A stretch of 64,000 nt of DNA from Candidatus Binataceae bacterium. GTDB taxonomy: Bacteria; Desulfobacterota; Binatia; Binatales; Binataceae. Below are positions 1 to 8,938 of this stretch, one piece after another. The position numbers and the translations under genes are program-made. A model generated the notes under the pieces. It saw only the letters and a program-made list of their open reading frames with translations. It did not search any database and had not been told where the DNA came from. The stretch spans positions 62,001 to 126,000 of the forward strand of contig DATGHL010000029.1 of assembly GCA_035308025.1 (NCBI GenBank). The letters run 5' to 3'. Position 1 is the first letter of the stretch. Every line of letters starts with the position of its first letter.

Positions 1-455
1 ACCTGGCCAAGCCCTTCGCCTTTGCCGAGCTGGTGGCGCGGATTCGCGCGCTGATCCGGCGTCAAACCGCGGCGCCGCAGCCGCGGCTGCGCTTCGCCGA
101 TCTCGAATTCGATCCGGTCAAGCGTCGCGCCCGACGCGGAACGCGCGAACTCAACCTCTCGCCCAAAGAGACCATCCTGCTGGAACTTCTGATGCGCAAT
201 GCGGGCCAGGCCGTCACCCGCGCCATGATTGCCGAGGTCGTCTGGGGCCCCGGCTACAACGATTTCACCAATCTGATCGAGGTCTTCGTCAATCGCCTGC
301 GGAGTAAAATCGGCATCGACGGCGATGAGCCGCTGATCGCTACGATCCGCGGCGTCGGCTATTCGATGCGGCCGCCGCCGGGGGGCGGCGAAGTCTCCGG
401 CGCGCGGCCAAAGTCGGGGGGCGGCGTAGTTTCTGACGCGCGGCCAAAGTCATGA
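1..455 (+). CDS. OmpR/PhoB-family response regulator, C-terminal part (partial at window edge)
   Basis: The gene enters the window already open (frame from base 3), so the Asp-containing start of the receiver domain is missing. The first visible residues, LAKPF, are the usual end of a receiver domain (the conserved Lys-Pro). They are followed by a winged-helix DNA-binding domain with the recognition-helix motif VNRLRSKI and the wing motif TIRGVGYSM. It should bind DNA upstream of target genes after phosphorylation by the kinase encoded next. The stop overlaps the kinase start as ATGA, which implies translational coupling. The last 24 or so residues are a low-complexity tail made by a 36-bp tandem duplication, not part of the conserved fold. 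The family is certain; the target, probably the efflux operon downstream, is inferred from position. Confidence 0.9.
   Translation, partial: LAKPFAFAELVARIRALIRRQTAAPQPRLRFADLEFDPVKRRARRGTRELNLSPKETILLELLMRNAGQAVTRAMIAEVVWGPGYNDFTNLIEVFVNRLRSKIGIDGDEPLIATIRGVGYSMRPPPGGGEVSGARPKSGGGVVSDARPKS
380..451 (+). repeat. Two-copy 36-bp imperfect tandem repeat at the 3' end of the response-regulator gene
   Basis: Bases 380-415 and 416-451 are two adjacent 36-bp units, both starting GGGGGGCGGCG and ending GCGGCCAAAGTC, with a few mismatches. Because 36 is a multiple of three the frame is kept, and each unit encodes about 12 residues ending in ARPKS. The second unit runs straight into the start codon of the kinase gene. 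Confidence 0.85.
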
Positions 456-1807
456 CGATCCGGCTGCGCCTGACGCTCTACTGGGCCGCCGTGCTGGCTG
501 TCATTCTGATTCTGTCCGGCGCCGCCGTGCTGCTCCTGTTTGCGCGTGAACAGTGGGGACAGCTCGACAGCGCGCTGCTCGAAGAGGCCGACACCGCGAG
601 CGCAACGATCCAGCAAAACGACGGCGCTACCGCGGCGACGATCGTGCGCGCGCTCAGCGCCGAGCGCGATCTCGGCCCGGCGCGCCGCGTCCGGCTGACA
701 TGCGGAACCCAGGTGCTCGCTGATTCTGGCGACGCACGCGCGGATCTGCCGGCGGCGCCTAGCCCGGCGCGGCGCCAGATCGTCAACGGGCGCCACCGTG
801 TCTACCGCTTCGCCGCGATGCCGTTGCGGCTCGCCGGGCGGCCCGCCCTTCTGCTCGACGGCGTCGATGCGCGTCCGATCCGCGCCTCGATCGCGCGGCT
901 GCGGCGCAATCTGCTCGTAGCGCTGCCGCTGATCCTCGCGCTTAGCGTCGCCGGCGGTAGTTGGCTGGCGCGCCGCGCGCTCGAACCGATCAACGCGCTC
1001 GCCGCCGGTCTCGGACGGATCGAGCCGCGCGATCTGCAGAGCCGCCTGGCGCGCGCCGCCGTCGAGGACGAGGTCGCGCGCCTGACCGACGCGATCAATT
1101 CCCTGCTCGCCCGCGTCGCGCGCGCCACCGAGGCCGAACGCCGCTTCGCTGCCGACGCCGCCCACGAGCTGCGCACGCCCTTGGCCGTGCTGCGCGCCGG
1201 ACTCGAAGTCGCGCTTGCGCATCCGCGCCCCGCTGCTGAGTACGCCGACGCGCTGGCCGCCTCGCTGCGCGAAACCGTGGCCTTGTGCCGGATGGCCGAC
1301 GAGCTGCTCACGTTGGCGCGGCTCGATCATGACGGCGCACTGGCGCGCAGTCCGTTGAATCTCTGCACGCTGCTGCAGGAAGTGATCGACGCGGTCGAGC
1401 CCCTGCTTGAAGCCAAACAACTCGAATTGCGCAGCGCGCTGGGCACCGCCTTGATCGTCAACGGCAATGCGGATTACTTGCGCCGCTTGATCGTCAACCT
1501 GCTCGACAATGCGCTCAAGTTCGCCCCGCCAGGCGGCTGGGTCGCCATAGCCCTGACGAGCCATGACGGCGTGGCGACGCTGCGGTTTGCCGATAGCGGC
1601 CCCGGTATTGCCGCGGCAGACCTGCCGCGCATTTTCGATCGCTTCTTTCGCGGAACCTCGACAACTCAGCCCGGCAACGGCCTTGGCCTCAGCCTCTGCC
1701 GCGAGATCGCGCGGCTTCACGCCGGTGAGATTCGCGTGGCAAACCTCGCGGGCGGGGGCGCCGAGTTCGTCGTCACGCTCCCGCTCGCCGCGGCAATGCG
1801 AGCTTAA
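452..1807 (+). CDS. Sensor histidine kinase of an OmpR-type two-component system
   Basis: This 451-residue inner-membrane kinase has two transmembrane segments (about residues 11-30 and 155-172) flanking a periplasmic sensor region of about 125 residues. A HAMP linker follows, then a HisKA domain with phospho-acceptor His238 in AHELRTPLAVL, then a HATPase domain with an N box (NLLDNALKFAP), G1 box (DSGPGIA) and G2 box (GNGLGLSL). It should autophosphorylate and pass phosphate to the upstream regulator, whose stop it overlaps by 4 bp. The efflux genes start 46 bp downstream, so metal or drug sensing is a reasonable guess, but the sensor region carries no ligand motif I recognise. Confidence 0.93.
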   Translation: MTIRLRLTLYWAAVLAVILILSGAAVLLLFAREQWGQLDSALLEEADTASATIQQNDGATAATIVRALSAERDLGPARRVRLTCGTQVLADSGDARADLPAAPSPARRQIVNGRHRVYRFAAMPLRLAGRPALLLDGVDARPIRASIARLRRNLLVALPLILALSVAGGSWLARRALEPINALAAGLGRIEPRDLQSRLARAAVEDEVARLTDAINSLLARVARATEAERRFAADAAHELRTPLAVLRAGLEVALAHPRPAAEYADALAASLRETVALCRMADELLTLARLDHDGALARSPLNLCTLLQEVIDAVEPLLEAKQLELRSALGTALIVNGNADYLRRLIVNLLDNALKFAPPGGWVAIALTSHDGVATLRFADSGPGIAAADLPRIFDRFFRGTSTTQPGNGLGLSLCREIARLHAGEIRVANLAGGGAEFVVTLPLAAAMRA

Positions 1808-1853
1808 CGTTTATTAATTAGCGAGCCGCTCTGCCGGTCGTTAGGATCGGCGG

Positions 1854-3116
1854 ATGATGCGAACCTCAGCCGTCGTCTTCGGCGCCGCGATCGTGGCGGC
1901 GCTCAGCTCTGTATGCATCAGCGCGCGTGCGTCGGAACCTCTGACGCTAAAGGAAGCGATTGGCCGCGCGCTCGCCTATGCACCCGCCGCCGCGATCGCC
2001 GGCGCGCAGGCGGAGTTCAGCGACGCCAGAGCCGACGAGGCGCGTGCGCCGCTATTTCCATCGGTCTTTGCGAATGGCGAGTACAATCAAGCGCCCGGCT
2101 ACGATAAGACCATCAGCAACGGCGGGCTGACCCTCGCCCAACTCGCGCTCGATTACACGGTGTTCGATGGCGGCCGGCGCGCGGATTTGTTGAAGGCCGC
2201 GCGTTACGCCGCGCAAGCAACCAGGCTCGGCGTAAATACTGCGCGCGCACAAATTATCTACGCAACAACTGTCGCGTACTACGACCTGCTCCGCGCGCGC
2301 ACGGCCGAAGCCCAGACCGAGGAGAGCCTGCGGCGGCTCGAACAGTATCTCAGCATTGTGGAGAATCTGCGGGAGAGCGGCCGCGCCATTGCCAACGACG
2401 TGTTGAAGACGCGCACCGCGCGCAACACGACTGAACTTGCGCTGGCCGCCGCGCACCAGTCCGCCGCACAAGCCGCGATCGTGCTCGGCGCGTTGATTGG
2501 TGCGCCGGACCCGGCGACCATCCAGGTAGCTGCGGTCGCGGATCTGCCGTCGCCCCCGGCCGGCGATGTGGCCCGCAGCCCGACCTTCCAGGCCGCGGAG
2601 CGCCAGCTCGAATCGACGAAACTAGCTGTCGCTGCCGCTGAGGCCGAGCGCGCGCCCGTGGCAAAACTCGCGCTCACGTCAGGCTGGGAAGGTATTAATC
2701 CGCCGAAAACTTTCGGCCATCATCTCGGCGCCTCTTACGATGGCGCGATCAGCGTGCCGATCTTTCAGGGCGGCCTGGTGCGGGCCCATATTGACGAGGC
2801 CGTGGCCGCGCAGCGCGTCGCGCTGGCGCAGGTGCGCCAGATCGAGCTCGATCTCACGCGCGATTTCGCTGATGCGCTCGCGCGGTACCAGGGCGCGCGC
2901 GCGCAGCTTCGACTGCTGGCGCTGGCGCAAACCACCGTCGACGACTCCTTCGCGCTCGACTGGACCCGCTTTCTGGGCGGCGGCGCCGTCACTCTTTTCG
3001 AAGTGCTCGACGCTTATCAGCAGGCGCAAACGCTGCGACTGACGCGAATCGACGATGAGTTCACCGTGCGGCAAACGGCCGCGCAAGCGGCGCTGATCCT
3101 GGGTGATGCGCGATGA
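1854..3116 (+). CDS. TolC-like outer-membrane efflux channel
   Basis: The 420-residue protein begins with a Sec signal peptide (hydrophobic about residues 6-24, likely cleavage after ARA-S). The mature part has the two-repeat layout of the outer membrane efflux family: SEPLTLKEAIGRAL at the start, long heptad-rich helices, and the repeat-like second half. It should form the trimeric outer-membrane duct for the RND pump encoded downstream. Two in-frame ATG codons lie at 1854 and 1857; either is possible. Its stop overlaps the adaptor start as ATGA. The assignment is to family; the substrate cannot be read from the sequence. Confidence 0.88.
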   Translation: MMRTSAVVFGAAIVAALSSVCISARASEPLTLKEAIGRALAYAPAAAIAGAQAEFSDARADEARAPLFPSVFANGEYNQAPGYDKTISNGGLTLAQLALDYTVFDGGRRADLLKAARYAAQATRLGVNTARAQIIYATTVAYYDLLRARTAEAQTEESLRRLEQYLSIVENLRESGRAIANDVLKTRTARNTTELALAAAHQSAAQAAIVLGALIGAPDPATIQVAAVADLPSPPAGDVARSPTFQAAERQLESTKLAVAAAEAERAPVAKLALTSGWEGINPPKTFGHHLGASYDGAISVPIFQGGLVRAHIDEAVAAQRVALAQVRQIELDLTRDFADALARYQGARAQLRLLALAQTTVDDSFALDWTRFLGGGAVTLFEVLDAYQQAQTLRLTRIDDEFTVRQTAAQAALILGDAR

Positions 3117-4117
3117 CCGCGCGCGGCGCGTCACCGCGCATCGTGGAATTGGTGCTGGCGCTAGGCCTGCTGCTCGCTGCGGGATGCAACGGCGCGAAGC
3201 CGCGCGGCGATGATACGGGCGATGCGGCGCCCAACGTCGTGCTGGCGGTGAGCGGCGCGCGGGTTGTACACATGCCGCTCACTGCCGGCTTGCACCTGCT
3301 CGGCACGACCGCTGCGCAGCGCCATCTGACGGTCCGCGCACCGACGGCCGGCCGGATCATCGATTTCGCGCTGAAAAGCGGCGATGCCGTGCACCGCGGC
3401 CAGGTCGTTGCCCGCGTGATAAATCGCGAGGTCGAGGCCGCGCAAAATGGCCTGGCCGTGGCCCGTACCCTCGATCCGAGCGAAGCGCCCGCCTTCGCGG
3501 CGGCGCTGAAACGCAATCGGGCGCCCGCCGCAATCGCCGTGACGGCGCCCACGGACGCCGTGGTCTTCCAGCCGCTGGTCAGTGATGGCCAGATGGTTGC
3601 CGAGTTGGATCCGCTCGCCGACCTGATCGATCCGCGTAGCGTCTATGTCGAGGCGGCGGCGCCGCTGGACGAGCTCGGCAAGCTACGGCCGGGCATGGCC
3701 GCGCGAGTCACCTCGCCGCTGGCGGCCGGAGTGCAATATCCCGCCCGCGTCGCCGCCTTTTCGCCGAGTTTCGCCGCGGCCGGCGCCACGGCGCCCGTCA
3801 GAATCGAATTCAGCAGCGCTGCGCGAATTACGCTGGCCGGCGCGCCGGTCGAGGTCGCGGTGACGACGGCCTCCGTCGCGGCTGCGATCGTCGTTCCGGT
3901 CGCCGCGCTGTTCGACGACGCCACGAGCCACACCAGCTATGTCTTCATCGCGGGCGCCGACGGCATCGCTCATCGCACGACGGTGACGACCGGGATTCGT
4001 GTGCCGGGCGAGGTCCAAATCCTCGGCGGCTTGACGCCCGGCGAGGTGGTGATCACCTCGGGCGGCTTTGCATTGTCGGACGGCTTGCATGTGAAGGTCG
4101 CGCTCCCTCAGTCATGA
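3113..4117 (+). CDS. RND efflux membrane-fusion protein (periplasmic adaptor lipoprotein)
   Basis: This 334-residue adaptor has a lipoprotein signal ending LLLAAGC, with Cys25 as the predicted lipidated residue. A lipoyl half-motif follows (TAGRIIDFALKSGDAV, about residues 79-94). Then comes an unusually short hairpin region of about 25 residues, the second lipoyl half (TAPTDAVVFQPLVSDGQMV) and a beta-barrel/membrane-proximal part with LRPGMAARV and LTPGEVVITSGGF. It should link the pump to the outer-membrane channel. It overlaps both neighbours as ATGA, so the three efflux genes are translated together. The short hairpin suggests a variant contact with the TolC-like protein. Confidence 0.88.
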   Translation: MTARGASPRIVELVLALGLLLAAGCNGAKPRGDDTGDAAPNVVLAVSGARVVHMPLTAGLHLLGTTAAQRHLTVRAPTAGRIIDFALKSGDAVHRGQVVARVINREVEAAQNGLAVARTLDPSEAPAFAAALKRNRAPAAIAVTAPTDAVVFQPLVSDGQMVAELDPLADLIDPRSVYVEAAAPLDELGKLRPGMAARVTSPLAAGVQYPARVAAFSPSFAAAGATAPVRIEFSSAARITLAGAPVEVAVTTASVAAAIVVPVAALFDDATSHTSYVFIAGADGIAHRTTVTTGIRVPGEVQILGGLTPGEVVITSGGFALSDGLHVKVALPQS

Positions 4118-7100
4118 GCCGCAGCAACCCCGCCTTGGTCTTATTTCTGGTGCTCGTCGCCTCAGTGATCGGCGGGCTGGCCGCACGCACGATTCCCAGC
4201 GCGGTCTTTCCCGAGATTCAGTTCAATCGTGCGATCATCCTGGCCGACGCCGGCGATCTGCCCGCCACGCAGATGTTGGTGACGGTTACGCAGCCGCTCG
4301 AGCAAGCCGCCTATGGTGTCATCGGGGTGAGCCTGGTGCGCTCGACGACGACGCGCGGCAGCAGCGAAATCGACGTGACCTTTCTCGAGGGGAGCGACGC
4401 GGTGGCGACGTTTCAATTGCTGAGCGGGGCGGTCGCCCAGATCCGCGCAACTCTGCCGGCGAACGCGCACCTTGATACCCGGCTGCTGACCACCGGCACC
4501 TTCCCAATCATCGACGTCAGTTTGAGTTCTCCCATTCGCGGTCTCGCCGAGCTGACCGATATCGCCCAGTACGAACTCGCGCCGAGCCTCCATCGGATCG
4601 CCGGGGTCTATCGCGTCGAACTCGATGGCGCCAAGCAGCGCGAGTTCGTCGTCCGCCTCGATCCGGCGCAGATGCTCCAGCACGGGCTGACCGCGGCCGA
4701 CGTCGCGGCAGGCCTCGCGCGCGCTAATGTGATCGAGGCCGCGGGCCGTGTCGACGACGCCCATCGTGCCGTCCTGACCGTGGTGCGCGGCGACTTGCAC
4801 GATCGCGAGCAGCTCGCCGCGCTGTCGGTCGCGACGGTTAACCATCAACCGGTTTTTCTGCGCGATGTCGCTCAAGTCGAACTCGGGATTGTCGAGGACT
4901 ATATTCGTACGGCCGACGAAAAGGGTCCCGCGGTGCTGGTGGGAGTCTCGCGGCAGCCCGCAGGCAATACGGTAGAGATTTCCGCGCAGGCGCACGCAAT
5001 TATTGACGAATTCCGCGCCCGCTATCCTGACGTTCAGTTCTCCTTCTCCTACGATCAGGCCGGTCTGGTGACCGAATCCTTCAACAGTGTCCGCGACGCC
5101 ATTGTGCTGGGGCTCGCGCTGGCGGTGGTGATCGTTTTCCTGTTCACCTGGAGCTTTCTGAACGCGCTGGTCGCGGCGGTCGTGGTGCCGGGCACGATCG
5201 CGATCACCTTCGCGGTGATGAAACTGACCGGCATGACCTTCAACCTGATGACGCTGGGCGGCCTCGCCGCCGGTATCGGGCTGTTTATCGACGACGCGAT
5301 CGTGATGATCGAATCGATCCATCGTGCGCATAGCGGCGGCGACCGCGGCGCCGCGAGCCTCGCCGACGCACTGCGCGAACTGACGCGGCCGCTGATCGCC
5401 TCGACCGCCACGGTGATCGTGGTCTTTGCGCCGCTGGTCTTTGTCTCGGGCGTGACCGGCGTGTTTTTTCGCGCGCTGGCGCTGACCTTGGGCAGCGGGC
5501 TTTTCATCTCCCTGCTGCTCGCGCTTTTTTTCACACCCGCGTTCGAACTGCTGATCGAACGCTGGCGGCGTCCCGCGCGTCCGGGCGGCCGCACCGCGGA
5601 ACTGATTACCAAACTCTATCTATTGAGCGTGCGCCCCTTTTTGCGCGCACCGATCCTCGCGCCGATCCTCGCCGCGCTCGCGCTTGCCGCGACTTTCCTG
5701 CTTTACCGGACGATCGGCACCGATTATCTGCCGGCGCTAGATGAAGGCGCCTTCATCCTCGATTACATGACGCCGGCGCAGAGCACGCTCGCGGATACGC
5801 AACATTTGCTTGAGCAAATCGAGTCTGTGCTGAAAACTACTCCCGAGGTCGCGGCGTTCGCGCGCCGCACCGGCACACAGCTTGGCTTTTTCCTGACCGA
5901 GTCGAACCGCGGCGATATCTCCGTGCGGCTCAAGACGGCTCGCACTCGCGATATCTACGCTGTGATCGACGCGGTCCGCGGGCGGATCTCGAGGACGCTG
6001 CCCAACGTCACGATTGAGTTTTCGCAGGTCCTGCAGGACTTGATCGGCGATCTTTCCGGCACACCCGAACCGGTCGCGATCAAAGTCTTCGGCTCCGATC
6101 AGGCTACGATCGAAACTACCGCCGGCACGATCGCGGCGCGTCTGCGCGGCATCCCCGGGCTGGTGGACGTCAAGAGCGGGCTCGTCCTGAGCAATCCCGA
6201 GGCGGACGTCGTAGTTGATCAGACCGCGCTCGCGCGCTATGGACTCAACGCTGCAGACGTCGTCGCGACGCTCAAGACCGCGATCGAAGGTAACGTCGCC
6301 ACCGAGATCACGATGGGCGACCGTCTCTATGGCGTGCGCGTACGCTACCCCGCGGATTTCCGTCAGAACCTCACCCTGCTTCCCGAGGTGCTGATGCGGA
6401 CGCCTGACGGCGGGCTGGTGCCGCTCTCCAGCCTGATGACGCTGGTCTGGAAGGGAGAACGCACGGAGCTGGATCGCGAACGGCTGCGCGCGGTGGTAGA
6501 CGTCACCGCGCGGGTCGATCAGACCGACCTCGGCACCGCGATCGCGCGCATCAAGGCGAATCTGGCCGGGTTCGCACTTTCGCCCGGTGTGACCCTCGAG
6601 TACGGCGGCCTTTACGCCGAGCAACAGAAAGCGTTTCACCAGCTGACACTGGTGCTCCTCGCCGCCATCGTCGCGATGTTTCTGGTGCTGTTATGGGAAT
6701 TCGGGCGGCTGACACCGGCCGTCGCGATTATGCTCAGCGCGCTGGCCTCGCTGGCCGGCAGCTTCGCCGCTCTGACGCTCACGGGCCTCACGCTCAACAT
6801 CTCGTCCTTCATGGGGATCATCATGGTGGCGGGTATCACCGCGAAGAACGGCATCCTGCTGCTCGACCATGCCGAGCGTTCTACGGCCCCGGATGGACGA
6901 ACCGCGCTGATCGAAGCGGCGCAGATTCGCTTCCGTCCGATTCTGATGACCACGCTGGCGACCGCGGCCGGCCTGCTGCCGCTCGCTTTAGGACTGGGCG
7001 CGGGCGCGAAGGTGCAGCAGCCGCTGGCCGTCGCGGTAATCGGCGGGTTGGTCTTCGCGCTGCTGCTCTCGACCTCGCTGGCCGGCGGCATCTACTTGAT

Positions 7101-7134
7101 GGGCGGCGCACCGCGCGGCGATAAGGAAAACTAA
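4114..7134 (+). CDS. RND-family efflux transporter, inner-membrane pump
   Basis: At 1006 residues this has the full RND layout: TM1, a large periplasmic loop, TM2-6, a cytoplasmic link, TM7, a second periplasmic loop and TM8-12. The proton-relay Asp pair lies in TM4 (Asp393-Asp394 in GLFIDDAIVMIES), matching Asp407/408 of AcrB. The second half contains the expected GIIMVAGITAKNGILLLDH segment. It uses proton influx to expel substrates through the adaptor and channel encoded just upstream. Whether it exports drugs, metals or lipids is not visible. The stop codon shares four bases with the stop of the convergent vWA gene, leaving no room for a terminator between them. Confidence 0.93.
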   Translation: MSRSNPALVLFLVLVASVIGGLAARTIPSAVFPEIQFNRAIILADAGDLPATQMLVTVTQPLEQAAYGVIGVSLVRSTTTRGSSEIDVTFLEGSDAVATFQLLSGAVAQIRATLPANAHLDTRLLTTGTFPIIDVSLSSPIRGLAELTDIAQYELAPSLHRIAGVYRVELDGAKQREFVVRLDPAQMLQHGLTAADVAAGLARANVIEAAGRVDDAHRAVLTVVRGDLHDREQLAALSVATVNHQPVFLRDVAQVELGIVEDYIRTADEKGPAVLVGVSRQPAGNTVEISAQAHAIIDEFRARYPDVQFSFSYDQAGLVTESFNSVRDAIVLGLALAVVIVFLFTWSFLNALVAAVVVPGTIAITFAVMKLTGMTFNLMTLGGLAAGIGLFIDDAIVMIESIHRAHSGGDRGAASLADALRELTRPLIASTATVIVVFAPLVFVSGVTGVFFRALALTLGSGLFISLLLALFFTPAFELLIERWRRPARPGGRTAELITKLYLLSVRPFLRAPILAPILAALALAATFLLYRTIGTDYLPALDEGAFILDYMTPAQSTLADTQHLLEQIESVLKTTPEVAAFARRTGTQLGFFLTESNRGDISVRLKTARTRDIYAVIDAVRGRISRTLPNVTIEFSQVLQDLIGDLSGTPEPVAIKVFGSDQATIETTAGTIAARLRGIPGLVDVKSGLVLSNPEADVVVDQTALARYGLNAADVVATLKTAIEGNVATEITMGDRLYGVRVRYPADFRQNLTLLPEVLMRTPDGGLVPLSSLMTLVWKGERTELDRERLRAVVDVTARVDQTDLGTAIARIKANLAGFALSPGVTLEYGGLYAEQQKAFHQLTLVLLAAIVAMFLVLLWEFGRLTPAVAIMLSALASLAGSFAALTLTGLTLNISSFMGIIMVAGITAKNGILLLDHAERSTAPDGRTALIEAAQIRFRPILMTTLATAAGLLPLALGLGAGAKVQQPLAVAVIGGLVFALLLSTSLAGGIYLMGGAPRGDKEN

Positions 7135-8369
7135 GGGTCGGCGCGCGAGGACGTGAGATTGCGGCCGAAGGCGGAGACCTCCGTCTGCCACTGTTCGCCA
7201 AAGGCCAGGATTAGCACCTGCTGATTGATGTGCTCGTCCTTGGTCAGGCTTTTCCAGACCCCGCCGCCCGCCGCCGCCATCGCCTGATACGCGGCCTGTG
7301 TCTGGGCGTAGAAACTTGGCATATTCTCGATCGCGCCCGGCGGGGGTTTGATCCCTTGCGCCGCGTACCACTCGATGATGAAACGCTCGTGCTCCTCGCG
7401 CGTCACATCCACCGTGTTGAAGGCGCCGTTCTCGGCGCGAAACCGGCGAATCTCCTCGAGCACCGGCTCGTAGTCCTCATTGAACGGCGGCGTGTCGCCG
7501 ACCAGCACGATCACCTTGCGGGTGCCCGGCTTCCAGCCCATCCGATCAATCGAAGTGCGCACCGCGCCGAGCAGGTCCTCCTGCCATTCGCCGCCGTTAT
7601 GCGCCTTGATGCTCTCAAGAAACCCGATCAGCTTGTCGGGCGAAACCGTCAGTGGCTGGACCTCGATCGGCTCGCCGCGGCCGCCGTACACAACTATCCC
7701 GATGCGCGCAGCCGGCACGAGCCGATGGATCGAGAGCACCAACTGGCGCATCTTGTCCTTGGCGTCCGCCATCACCCGCAACATCGAGCCGGTGCCGTCG
7801 ATCACCAGCGTCACTTCGAACCCGGACTTGCGCAATCCCGCGATAAACCCGCCGAAGCCGGCGCCGACGCCACGCCCATAGCCGGCGCCGATACCGCCTC
7901 CGCGACCGGCGCCGATCCCCCCGCCGGCGACGCTGCGCACATAATGGCTCGCGCTCGTGATCGTCGCCGAGCTTTGCGAAGCGACTACCGGCCGCTCGAT
8001 CGGGATCGGCATTCGCATCTGCGGCATCGGCATCTCCGGCATGTCCAACTGCTTGAGCTCCTGCGTGCCGCCGCCCCCGCCGGCTTGCAGTTTGACCATG
8101 ATGAGATTGCGCCCGGCCTGCAGATGCACGCCCCACAGCAGCGCCAGAATGATCGCGACATGCAACGCAATCGAAATCTCGAAGGGTCCCTCGATGAAGC
8201 GAAAGACATTCCAGACCGATCGCCGCTGGCCGCCGAGCAGTGGGTCTTCGTCATTGTCGGCAGGCTGATCTTTAGTTCGCGCCCACGCCCGCCGATAGAT
8301 AAGAAGCGCGGCCACCACGACGACGGCAAGCGCGATCGCCGCGGCGGCCACTATGATCGTCAACGACAT
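7131..8369 (-). CDS. Inner-membrane protein with TonB-like helix and von Willebrand factor A domain
   Basis: The 412-residue protein has TM1 (about residues 3-24) followed by an Arg/Lys-rich cytoplasmic loop, then TM2 (about 65-83). TM2 carries S66-x3-H70-x6-L77, the first three positions of the SHLS motif of TonB and TolA, with V81 at the fourth. After TM2 come a Met/Pro-rich stretch (110-128) and a Gly-rich linker (148-174). The vWA domain follows, with MIDAS residues in DGTGSM (191-196), GGEWQED (259-265) and GDTPP (Asp292). The positive-inside rule places the vWA domain in the periplasm. It is the last gene of exbB-exbD-exbD-vWA and starts within the TGATG overlap with exbD2. I infer that proton-motive force from ExbB/ExbD acts on a vWA effector. 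Ligand and partner are unknown. Confidence 0.8.
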   Translation of the reverse strand: MSLTIIVAAAAIALAVVVVAALLIYRRAWARTKDQPADNDEDPLLGGQRRSVWNVFRFIEGPFEISIALHVAIILALLWGVHLQAGRNLIMVKLQAGGGGGTQELKQLDMPEMPMPQMRMPIPIERPVVASQSSATITSASHYVRSVAGGGIGAGRGGGIGAGYGRGVGAGFGGFIAGLRKSGFEVTLVIDGTGSMLRVMADAKDKMRQLVLSIHRLVPAARIGIVVYGGRGEPIEVQPLTVSPDKLIGFLESIKAHNGGEWQEDLLGAVRTSIDRMGWKPGTRKVIVLVGDTPPFNEDYEPVLEEIRRFRAENGAFNTVDVTREEHERFIIEWYAAQGIKPPPGAIENMPSFYAQTQAAYQAMAAAGGGVWKSLTKDEHINQQVLILAFGEQWQTEVSAFGRNLTSSRADP

Positions 8370-8890
8370 CAGGGTTCGCCCGCAGGCGCAACCGGCTCGG
8401 GCGCGGGACCAGCCCCGGGGGTGATCGACTCGGGCGCCGGCGCATTTACCGCCGGCGCGCCCAGGTCTGCGGCTGGCGGACCGTTGACGCCCGAAACCGC
8501 CAGTGCGATCTGATCCGCGCCGGCCCGCTTGGCAATATCGACGATGCGCACCGCGTCACCGAGGATAACTTTGGGATCGCCGTCGAAGACCACGACCTTC
8601 TTCGTGGTTTGCGCCAACGCAGCGCTGACCGCCGCGCCCAAAGCGTTTTCCGTGACGGACTTCTGATTGACGAAAATCTGATGGTCGGCGGTGTACGTTA
8701 CCGTGACCCCGCGCGCCTCCGGAGGCTGATTGGGCGCGTCGAGCCGCGGCAGATCGACATGCGCGGCGGACTCGATCGTGAGCGCGGTCGCAACCATAAA
8801 GATGATCAGCAGGACCAGGAAGATGTCGGTCAACGGCGTGATGTTGATCGATGCGAAGATTCCGCCTTCGTCGCCGCTCGGAATCGCCAT
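8369..8890 (-). CDS. exbD: ExbD/TolR-family protein with Pro/Ala-rich C-terminal tail (second ExbD copy)
   Basis: This 173-residue protein has a short cytoplasmic N-terminus and one TM helix with the conserved INITPLTDIFLVLL motif; Asp22 is the proton-carrying residue. A periplasmic ExbD domain follows (VTYTADHQIFVNQK, then VVFDGDPKVILGDAVRIVDIAK). It works with ExbB as the stator of a TonB-type motor. Unlike the neighbouring copy it ends in about 45 extra residues rich in Pro, Ala and Gly, which would lie in the periplasm. It starts 48 bp after the first exbD and overlaps the vWA gene, so the four genes form an operon. Confidence 0.9.
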   Translation of the reverse strand: MAIPSGDEGGIFASINITPLTDIFLVLLIIFMVATALTIESAAHVDLPRLDAPNQPPEARGVTVTYTADHQIFVNQKSVTENALGAAVSAALAQTTKKVVVFDGDPKVILGDAVRIVDIAKRAGADQIALAVSGVNGPPAADLGAPAVNAPAPESITPGAGPAPEPVAPAGEP

Positions 8891-8938
8891 ACTTTGATCC
8901 TGGATCCTGATCTTGGACGAGGGCCAGCTAAACCGGCT

